Shown: piece after piece, positions 51,465 to 62,500 of the stretch | Layout of the letters: each line of letters starts with the position of its first letter | How positions within the stretch are numbered: the first letter of the stretch is position 1 | From: Coriaria nepalensis | Lineage: Eukaryota > Streptophyta > Magnoliopsida > Cucurbitales > Coriariaceae | DNA: 64,000 nucleotides | Direction of reading: 5' to 3' | Assembly: GCA_027186245.1 (NCBI GenBank) | Contig: CP114483.1 | Span: 14,776,220-14,840,219, forward strand | Made by a program: the position numbers and the translations under genes | Notes under the pieces: generated by a model | Database searches by the model: none | Told to the model about the DNA's origin: nothing | The model's input: only the letters and a program-made list of their open reading frames with translations

Positions 51465-54408
51465 TAGTTGCCTTCAACAGATCAACTGCAAGTTATGCGC
51501 GAAAGTCATGTTTAAAAGGTGAATTTCGTCTGAAGTGATTGAGAATGATTTAATGAGTAAAAGAGATGCAATAATATGACTTTAAAACTAAAAAAATGCA
51601 TAATTGCCTTCAGTAGATCAATTACAAGTTATGCATGAAAGTCTTGTTTTAAATCCGAAAATAGAATTAGTTCGAAGTGCTTTCAAACAAATTAATGATC
51701 TGAAAAGACTGAATGATGTGCTCTTCAAGGCTAAAATAATGCATTGTTGTATTCAATAGATTAATTGCAGGTTATGTAAGAAAATCATGTTTGAAAGGCA
51801 AAAATATAATTCGTTCGAATTCATATATAATGATTTAATGACTAGAAGAGCCTCAATGACATCATTTTAACGCTAAGTAAATGTATAGTTGCCTTCAATA
51901 GATCAACTGCAAGTTATGCACGAAAGTCATGTTTAAAAGGTGAATTTCGTCTGAAGTGATTTAGAAAGATTTAATGAGTAAAAGAGATGAAATAATATGA
52001 CTTTAACACTAAAAAAATGCATAGTTGCCTTCAGTAGATCAATTGCAAGTTATGCATGAAAGTCGTGTATTAAATGCGAAAATAGAACTAGTTCGAAGTG
52101 CTTTCAAACAAATTAACGATCTAAAAAGACTGAAGGATATGCTCTTAAGGCTAAAATAATGCATTGTTGTATTCAATAGATTAATTGCAGGTTATGTAAG
52201 AAAATCATGTTTGAAGGGCAAAAATATAATTCGTTCGAATTCATATATAATGATTTAATGACTAGAAGAGCCTCAATGACATGATTTTAACGCTAAGTAA
52301 ATGTATAGTTGCCTTCAACAGATCAACTGCAAGTTATGCGCGAAAGTCATGTTTAAAAGGTGAATTTCGTCTGAAGTGATTTAGAATGATTTTATGAGTA
52401 AAAGAGATGCAATAATATGACTTTAACACTAAAAAAATGCATAGTTGCCTTCAGTAGATCAATTACAAGTTATGCATGAAAGTCGTGTTTTAAATCCGAA
52501 AATAGAATTAGTTCGAAGTGCTTTCAAACAAATTAATGATCTGAAAAGACTGAATGATGTGCTCTTCAAGGCTAAAATAATGCATTGTTGTATTCAATAG
52601 ATTAATTGCAGGTTATGTAAGAAAATCATGTTTGAAGGGCAAAAATATAATTCGTCCGAATTCATATATAATGATTTGATGACTAGAAGAGCCTGAATGA
52701 CATGATTTTAACGCTAAGTAAATGTATAGTTGCCTTCAATAGATCAGCTGCAAGTTATGCATGAAAGTCATGTTTAAAAGGTGAATTTTGTCTGAAGTGA
52801 TTTAGAATGATTTAATGAGTAAAAGAGATGCAATAATATGACTTTAACACTAAAAAAATGCATAGTTTCCTTCGGTAGATCAATTGCAAGTAATGCATGA
52901 AAGTCGTGTTTTAAATGCGAAAATAGAATTAGTTCGAAGTGCTTTCAAACAAATTAATGATCTGAAAAGACTGAATGATGTCCTCTTTAAGGGTAAAATA
53001 ATGCATTGTTGTATTCAATAGATTAATTGCAGGTTATGTAAGAAAATCATGTTTGAAGGGCAAAAATATAATTCGTTCGAATTCATATATAATGATTTAA
53101 TGACTAGAAGAGCCTCAATGACATGATTTTAACGCTAAGTAAATCTATAGTTGCCTTCAATAGATCAACTGCAAGTTATGCACGAAAGTCATGTTTAAAA
53201 GGTGACTTTCGTCTGAAGGGATTTAGAATGATTCAATCAGTAAAAGAGATGCACTAATATGACTTTAACACTAAAAAAATGCATAGTTGCCTTCAGTAGA
53301 TCAATTGCAAGTTATGCATGAAAGTCGTGTTTTAAATGCGAAAATAGAACTAGTTCGAAGTGCTTTCAAACAAATTAATGATCTAAAAAGACTGAATGAT
53401 ATGCTCCTAAGGCTAAAATAATGCATTGTTGTATTCAATAGATTAATTGCAGGTTATGTAAGAAAATCATGTTTGAAGGGCAAAAATATAATTCGTTCGA
53501 ATTCATATATAATGATTTAATGACTAGAAGAGCCTCAATGACATGATTTTAATGCTAAGTAAATGTATAGTTGCCTTCAACGGATCAACTGCAAGTTACG
53601 TCCGAAGTCATGTTTAAAAGGTGAATTTCGTCTGAAGTGATTTAGAATGATTTAATGAGTAAAAGAGATGCAATAATATGACTTTAACACTAAAAAAATG
53701 CATAGTTGCCTTCAGTAGATCAATTGCAAGTTATGCATGAAAGTCGTGTTTTAAATGCGAAAATAGAACTAGTTCGAAGTGCTTTCAAACAAATTAATGA
53801 TCTAAAAAGACTGAATGATATGCTCTTTAAGGCTGAAATAATGCAATTTTGTATTCAATAGATTAATTGTAGGTTATGTAAGAAAATCATGTTTGAAGGG
53901 CAAAAATATAATTCGTTCGAATTCATCTATAATGATTTAATGACTAGAAGAACCTCAATGACATGATTTTAACGCTAAGTAAATGTATAGTTGCCTTATA
54001 TAGATCAACGGCAAGTTATGCACGAAAGTCATGTTTAAAAGGTGACTTTCGTCTGAAGTGATTTAGAATGATTTAATCAGTAAAAGAGATGCAATGATAT
54101 GACTTTTAACACTAAAAAAATGCATAGTTGCCTTCAGTAGATCAATTGCAAGTTATGCATGAAAGTCGTGTTTTAAATGCGAAAATAGAACTAGTTCGAA
54201 GTGCTTTCAAACAAATTAATGATCTAAAAAGACTGAATGATATGCTCTTAAGGCTAAAATAATGCATTGTTGTATTCAATAGATTAATTGCAGGTTATGT
54301 AAGAAAATCATGTTTGAAGGGCAAAAATATAATTCGTTCGAATTCATATATAATGATTTAATGACTAGAAGAGCCTCAATGACATGATTTTAACGCTAAG
54401 TAAATGTA
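51465..54408 (+). repeat. Diverged mosaic units
   Basis: Units start at 51465, 51886, 52306, 52727, 53148, 53568 and 53988. 51465 and 52306 share caacagatc, gttatgcgcg, attacaag, aaatccg and ctcttcaagg, an 841-bp repeat. 53148 has the A and B allele set of units 411 and 1252 (gactttcgtctgaaggg, attcaat) with ctcctaagg. 53568 has a damaged A core (gttacgtccgaagtc) and the gcaattttg B of trimer T. 53988 has an extra T in gacttttaac offset by ctcttaagg. Confidence 0.75.
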
Positions 54409-56513
54409 TAGTTGCCTTCAATAGATCAACTGCAAGTTATGCACGAAAGTCAGGTTTAAAAGGTGAATTTCGTCTGAATTGATTTAGAATGATTTAATGA
54501 GTAAAAGAGATGCAATAATATGACTTTAACACTAAAAAAATGCATAGTTGCCTTCGGTAGATCAATTGCAAGTTATGCATGAAAGTCGTGTTTTAAATGC
54601 GAAAATAGAATTAGTTCGAAGTGCTTTCAAACAAATTAATGATCTGAAGAGACTGAATGATGTGCTCTTTAAGGCTAAAATAATGCATTGTTGTATTCAA
54701 TAGATTAATTGCAGGTTATGTAAGAAAATCATGTTTGAAGGGCAAAAATATAATTGGTCCGAATTCATATATAATGATTTAATGACTAGAAGAGCCCGAA
54801 TGACATCATTTTAACGCTAAGTAAATGTATAGTTTCCTTCAATAGATCAACTGCAAGTTATGCACGAAAGTCATGTTTGAAAGGTGAATTTCGTCTGAAG
54901 TGATTTAGAATGATTTAATGAGTAAAAGAGATGCAATAATATGACTTTAACACAAAAAAAATGCATAGTTGCCTTCAGTAGATCAATTGCAAGTTATGCA
55001 TGAAAGTCGTGTTTTAAATGCGAAAATAGAATTAGTTCGAAGTGCTTTCAAACAAATTAATGATCTGAAAAGACTGAATGATGTGCTCTTTAAGGCTAAA
55101 ATAATGCATTGTTGTATTCAATAGATTAATTGCAGGTTATATAAGAAAATCATGTTTGAAGGGCAAAAATATAATTGGTCCGAATTCATATATAATGATT
55201 TAATGACTAGAAGAGCCCGAATGACATCATTTTAACGCTAAGTAAATGTATAGTTGCCTTCAATAGATCAACTGCAAGTTATGCACGAAAGTCATGTTTG
55301 AAAGGTGAATTTCGTCTGAAGTGATTTAGAATGATTTAATGAGTAAAAGAGATGCAATAATATGACTTTAACACTAAAAAAATGCATAGTTGCCTTCAGT
55401 AGATCAATTGCAAGTTATGCATGAAAGTCGTGTTTGAAATGCGAAAATAGAATTAGTTCGAAGTGCTTTCAAACAAATTAATGGTCTAAAAAGACTGAAT
55501 GATATGCTCTTTAAGGCTAAAATAATGCATTGTTGTATTCAATAGATTAATTGCAGGTTATGTAAGAAAATCATGTTTTAAGGAAAAAAATATAATTGGT
55601 CCGAATTCATATATAATGATTTAATGACTAGAAGAGCCTCAATGACATGATTTTAACGCTAAGTAAATGTATAGTTTCCTTCAATAGATCAACTGCAAGT
55701 TATGCACGAAAGTCATGTTTGAAAGGTGAATTTCGTCTGAAGTGATTTAGAATGATTTAATGAGTAAAAGAGATGCAATAATATGACTTTAACACTAAAA
55801 AAATGCATAGTTGCCTTCAGTAGATCAATTGCAAGTTATGCATGAAAGTCGTGTTTGAAATGCGAAAATAGAATTAGTTCGAAGTGCTTTCAAACAAATT
55901 AATGGTCTAAAAAGACTGAATGATATGCTCTTTAAGGCTAAAATAATGCATTGTTGTATTCAATAGATTAATTGCAGGTTATGTAAGAAAATCATGTTTT
56001 AAGGAAAAAAATATAATTCGTCCGAATTCATATATAATGATTTAATGACTAGAAGAGCCCGAATGACATGATTTTAACGCTAAGTAAATGTATAGTTTCC
56101 TTCAATAGATCAACTGCAAGTTATGCACGAAAGTCATGTTTAAAAGTTGAATTTCGTCTGAAGTGATTTAGAATGATTTAATGAGTAAAAGAGATGCAAT
56201 AATATGACTTTAACACTAAAAAAATGCATAGTTGCCTTCAGTAGATCAATTGCAAGTTATGCATGAAAGTCGTGTTTTAAATGCGAAAATAGAATTAGTT
56301 CGAAGTGCTTTCAAACAAATTAATGATCTGAAAAGACTGAATGATGTGCTCTTTAAGGCTAAAATAATGCATTGTTGTATTCAATAGATTAATTGCAGGT
56401 TATGTAAGAAAATCATGTTTGAAGGGCAAAAATATAATTCGTTCGAATTCATATATAATGATTTAATGACTAGAAGAGCCTGAATGACATGATTTTAACG
56501 CTAAGTAAATGTA
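54409..56513 (+). repeat. attggtccg-type units before the heptamer
   Basis: Units start at 54409, 54830, 55251, 55672 and 56093. C carries attggtccg with gcccgaatgacatcatttt in 54409 and 54830. Units 55251 and 55672 share gtttgaaatg and aatggtcta in B and tttaaggaaaaaaa in C, forming a 421-bp direct duplication that differs at ggtccg/cgtccg and gcctc/gcccg. 54830 has aacacaaaaaaa (as at 1672) and ttatataag. Confidence 0.75.
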
Positions 56514-59500
56514 TAGTTGCCTTCAATAGATCAACTGCAAGTTATGCACGAAAGTCATGTTTGAAAGGTGAATTTCGTCTGAAGTGATTTAGAATGATTT
56601 AATGAGTAAAAGAGATGCAATAATATGACTTTAACACTAAAAAAATGCATAGTTGCCTTCAGTAGATCAATTGCAAGTTATGCATGAAAGTCGTGTTTTA
56701 AATGCGAAAATAGAATTAGTTCGAAGTTCTTTCAAACAAATTAATGATCTGAAAAGACTGAATGATGTCCTCTTTAAGGCTAAAATAATGCTTTGTTGTA
56801 TTCAATAGATTAATTGCAGGTTATGTAAGAAAATCATGCTTGAAGGGCAAAAATATAATTCGTTCGAATTCATATATAATGATTTAATGACTAGAAGAGC
56901 TTGAATGAGATGATTTTAACGCTAAGTAAATGTATAGTTGCCTTCAATAGATCAACTGCAAGTTATGCACGAAAGTCATGTTTGAAAGGTGAATTTCGTC
57001 TGAAGTGATTTAGAATGATTTAATGAGTAAAAGAGATGCAATAATATGACTTTAACACTAAAAAAATGCATAGTTGCCTTCAGTAGATCAATTGCAAGTT
57101 ATGCATGAAAGTCGTGTTTTAAATGCGAAAATAGAATTAGTTCGAAGTGCTTTCAAACAAATTAATGATCTGAAAAGACTGAATGATGTGCTCTTTAAGG
57201 CTAAAATAATGCATTGTTGTATTCAATAGATTAATTGCAGGTTATGTAAGAAAATCATGTTTGAAGGGCAAAAATATAATTGCTCCGAATTCATATATAA
57301 TGATTTAATGACTAGAAGAGCCCGAATGACATCATTTTAACGCTAAGTAAATGTATAGTTGCCTTCAATAGATCAACTGCAAGTTATGCACGAAAGTCAT
57401 GTTTGAAAGGTGAATTTCGTCTGAAGTGATTTAGAATGATTTAATGAGTAAAAGAGATGCAATAATACGACTTTAACACTAAAAAAATGCATAGTTGCCT
57501 TCAGTAGATCAATTGCAAGTTATGCATGAAAGTCGTGTTTGAAATGCGAAAATAGAATTAGTTCGAAGTGCTTTCAAACAAATTAATGGTCTAAAACGAC
57601 TGAATGATATGCTCTTTAAGGCTAAAATAATGCATTGTTGTATTCAATAGATTAATTGCAGGTTATGAAAGAAAATCATGTTTGAAGAGCAAAAATATAA
57701 TTCGTTCGAATTCATATATAATGATTTAATGACTAGAAGAGCCTGAATGACATGATTTTAACGCTAAGTAAATGTATAGTTGCCTTCAATAGATCAACTG
57801 CAGGTTATGCACGAAAGTCATGTTTAAAAGGTGAATTTCGTCTGAAGTGATTTAGAATGATTTAATGAGTAAAAGAGATGCAATAATATGACTTTAACAC
57901 TAAAATAATGCATAGTTGCCTTCAGTAGATCAATTGCAAGTTATGCATGAAAGTCGTGTTTTAAATGCGAAAATAGAATTAGTTCGAAGTGCTTTCCAAC
58001 AAATTAATGATCTGAAAAGACTGAATGATGTCCTCTTTAAGGCTAAAATAATGCATTGTCGTATTCAATAGATTAATTGCAGGTTATGTAAGAAAATCAT
58101 GCTTGAAGGGCAAAAATATAATTGGTTCGAATTCATATATAATGATTTAATGACTAGAAGAGCCTGAATGACATGATTTTAACGCTAAGTAAATGTATAG
58201 TTGCCTTCAATAGATCAACTGCAAGTTATGCACGAAAGTCATGTTTGAAAGGTGAATTTCGTCTGAAGTGATTTAGAATGATTTAATGAGTAAAAGAGAT
58301 GCAATAATATGACTTTAACACTAAAAAAATGCATAGTTGCCTTCAGTAGATCAATTGCAAGTTATGCATGAAAGTCGTGTTTTAAATGCGAAAATAGAAT
58401 TAGTTCGAAGTGCTTTCAAACAAATTAATGATCTGAAAAGACTGAATGATGTCCTCTTTAAGGCTAAAATAATGCTTTGTTGTATTCAATAGATTAATTG
58501 CAGGTTATGTAAGAAAATCATGTTTGAAGGGCAAAAATATAATTCGTTCGAATTCATATATAATGATTTAATGACTAGAAGAGCCTCAATGACATGATTT
58601 TAACGCTAAGTAAATGTATAGTTGCCTTCAATAGATCAACTGCAAGTTATGCACGAAAGTCATGTTTAAAAGGTGAATTTCGTCTGAAGTGATTTAGAAT
58701 GATTTAATGAGTAAAAGAGATGCAATAATATGACTTTAACACTAAAATAATGCATAGTTGCCTTCAGTAGATCAATTGCAAGTTATGCATGAAAGTCGTG
58801 TTTTAAATGCGAAAATAGAATTAGTTCGAAGTGCTTTCAAACAAATTAATGATCTGAAAAGACTGAATGATGTCCTCTTTAAGGCTAAAATAATGCTTTG
58901 TTGTATTCAATAGATTAATTGCAGGTTATGTAAGAAAATCATGCTTGAAGGGCAAAAATATAATTCGTTCGAATTCATATATAATGATTTAATGACTAGA
59001 AGAGCTTGAATGAGATGATTTTAACGCTAAGTAAATGTATAGTTGCCTTCAATAGATCAACTGCAAGTTATGCACGAAAGTCATGTTTAAAAGGTGAATT
59101 TCGTCTGAAGTGATTTAGAATGATTTAATGAGTAAAAGAGATGCAATAATATGACTTTAACACTAAAATAATGCATAGTTGCCTTCAGTAGATCAATTGC
59201 AAGTTATGCATGAAAGTCGTGTTTTAAATGCGAAAATAGAATTAGTTCGAAGTGCTTTCAAACAAATTAATGATCTGAAAAGACTGAATGATGTCCTCTT
59301 TAAGGCTAAAATAATGCATTGTTGTATTCAATAGATTAATTGCAGGTTATGTAAGAAAATCATGCTTGAAGGGCAAAAATATAATTGGTTCGAATTCATA
59401 TATAATGATTTAATGACTAGAAGAGCCTGAATGACATGATTTTAACGCTAAGTAAATGTATAGTTGCCTTCAATAGATCAACTGCAAGTTATGCACGAAA

Positions 59501-62500
59501 GTCATGTTTGAAAGGTGAATTTCGTCTGAAGTGATTTAGAATGATTTAATGAGTAAAAGAGATGCAATAATATGACTTTAACACTAAAAAAATGCATAGT
59601 TGCCTTCAGTAGATCAATTGCAAGTTATGCATGAAAGTCGTGTTTTAAATGCGAAAATAGAATTGGTTCGAAGTGCTTTCAAACAAATTAATGATCTGAA
59701 AAGACTGAATGATGTCCTCTTTAAGGCTAAAATAATGCTTTGTTGTATTCAATAGATTAATTGCAGGTTATGTAAGAAAATCATGCTTGAAGGGCAAAAA
59801 TATAATTCGTTCGAATTCATATATAATGATTTAATGACTAGAAGAGCTTGAATGAGATGATTTTAACGCTAAGTAAATGTATAGTTGCCTTCAATAGATC
59901 AACTGCAAGTTATGCACGAAAGTCATGTTTGAAAGGTGAATTTCGTCTGAAGTGATTTAGAATGATTTAATGAGTAAAAGAGATGCAATAATATGACTTT
60001 AACACTAAAAAAATGCATAGTTGCCTTCAGTAGATCAATTGCAAGTTATGCATGAAAGTCGTGTTTTAAATGCGAAAATAGAATTAGTTCGAAGTGCTTT
60101 CAAACAAATTAATGATCTGAAAAGACGGAATGATGTGCTCTTTAAGGCTAAAATAATGCATTGTTGTATTCAATAGATTAATTGCAGGTTATGTAAGAAA
60201 ATCATGTTTGAAGGGCAAAAATATAATTGGTCCGAATTCATATATAATGATTTAATGACTAGAAGAGCCCGAATGACATCATTTTAACGCTAAGTAAATG
60301 TATAGTTGCCTTCAATAGATCAACTGCAAGTTATGCACGAAAGTCATGTTTGAAAGGTGAATTTCGTCTGAAGTGATTTAGAATGATTTAATGAGTAAAA
60401 GAGATGCAATAATACGACTTTAACACTAAAAAAATGCATAGTTGCCTTCAGTAGATCAATTGCAAGTTATGCATGAAAGTCGTGTTTGAAATGCGAAAAT
60501 AGAATTAGTTCGAAGTGCTTTCAAACAAATTAATGGTCTAAAACGACTGAATGATATGCTCTTTAAGGCTAAAATAATGCATTGTTGTATTCAATAGATT
60601 AATTGCAGGTTATGAAAGAAAATCATGTTTGAAGAGCAAAAATATAATTCGTTCGAATTCATATATAATGATTTAATGACTAGAAGAGCCTGAATGACAT
60701 GATTTTAACGCTAAGTAAATGTATAGTTGCCTTCAATAGATCAACTGCAGGTTATGCACGAAAGTCATGTTTAAAAGGTGAATTTCGTCTGAAGTGATTT
60801 AGAATGATTTAATGAGTAAAAGAGATGCAATAATATGACTTTAACACTAAAATAATGCATAGTTGCCTTCAGTAGATCAATTGCAAGTTATGCATGAAAG
60901 TCGTGTTTTAAATGCGAAAATAGAATTAGTTCGAAGTGCTTTCCAACAAATTAATGATCTGAAAAGACTGAATGATGTCCTCTTTAAGGCTAAAATAATG
61001 CATTGTCGTATTCAATAGATTAATTGCAGGTTATGTAAGAAAATCATGCTTGAAGGGCAAAAATATAATTGGTTCGAATTCATATATAATGATTTAATGA
61101 CTAGAAGAGCCTGAATGACATGATTTTAACGCTAAGTAAATGTATAGTTGCCTTCAATAGATCAACTGCAAGTTATGCACGAAAGTCATGTTTGAAAGGT
61201 GAATTTCGTCTGAAGTGATTTAGAATGATTTAATGAGTAAAAGAGATGCAATAATATGACTTTAACACTAAAAAAATGCATAGTTGCCTTCAGTAGATCA
61301 ATTGCAAGTTATGCATGAAAGTCGTGTTTTAAATGCGAAAATAGAATTAGTTCGAAGTGCTTTCAAACAAATTAATGATCTGAAAAGACTGAATGATGTC
61401 CTCTTTAAGGCTAAAATAATGCTTTGTTGTATTCAATAGATTAATTGCAGGTTATGTAAGAAAATCATGTTTGAAGGGCAAAAATATAATTCGTTCGAAT
61501 TCATATATAATGATTTAATGACTAGAAGAGCCTCAATGACATGATTTTAACGCTAAGTAAATGTATAGTTGCCTTCAATAGATCAACTGCAAGTTATGCA
61601 CGAAAGTCATGTTTAAAAGGTGAATTTCGTCTGAAGTGATTTAGAATGATTTAATGAGTAAAAGAGATGCAATAATATGACTTTAACACTAAAATAATGC
61701 ATAGTTGCCTTCAGTAGATCAATTGCAAGTTATGCATGAAAGTCGTGTTTTAAATGCGAAAATAGAATTAGTTCGAAGTGCTTTCAAACAAATTAATGAT
61801 CTGAAAAGACTGAATGATGTCCTCTTTAAGGCTAAAATAATGCTTTGTTGTATTCAATAGATTAATTGCAGGTTATGTAAGAAAATCATGCTTGAAGGGC
61901 AAAAATATAATTCGTTCGAATTCATATATAATGATTTAATGACTAGAAGAGCTTGAATGAGATGATTTTAACGCTAAGTAAATGTATAGTTGCCTTCAAT
62001 AGATCAACTGCAAGTTATGCACGAAAGTCATGTTTAAAAGGTGAATTTCGTCTGAAGTGATTTAGAATGATTTAATGAGTAAAAGAGATGCAATAATATG
62101 ACTTTAACACTAAAATAATGCATAGTTGCCTTCAGTAGATCAATTGCAAGTTATGCATGAAAGTCGTGTTTTAAATGCGAAAATAGAATTAGTTCGAAGT
62201 GCTTTCAAACAAATTAATGATCTGAAAAGACTGAATGATGTCCTCTTTAAGGCTAAAATAATGCATTGTTGTATTCAATAGATTAATTGCAGGTTATGTA
62301 AGAAAATCATGCTTGAAGGGCAAAAATATAATTGGTTCGAATTCATATATAATGATTTAATGACTAGAAGAGCCTGAATGACATGATTTTAACGCTAAGT
62401 AAATGTATAGTTGCCTTCAATAGATCAACTGCAAGTTATGCACGAAAGTCATGTTTGAAAGGTGAATTTCGTCTGAAGTGATTTAGAATGATTTAATGAG

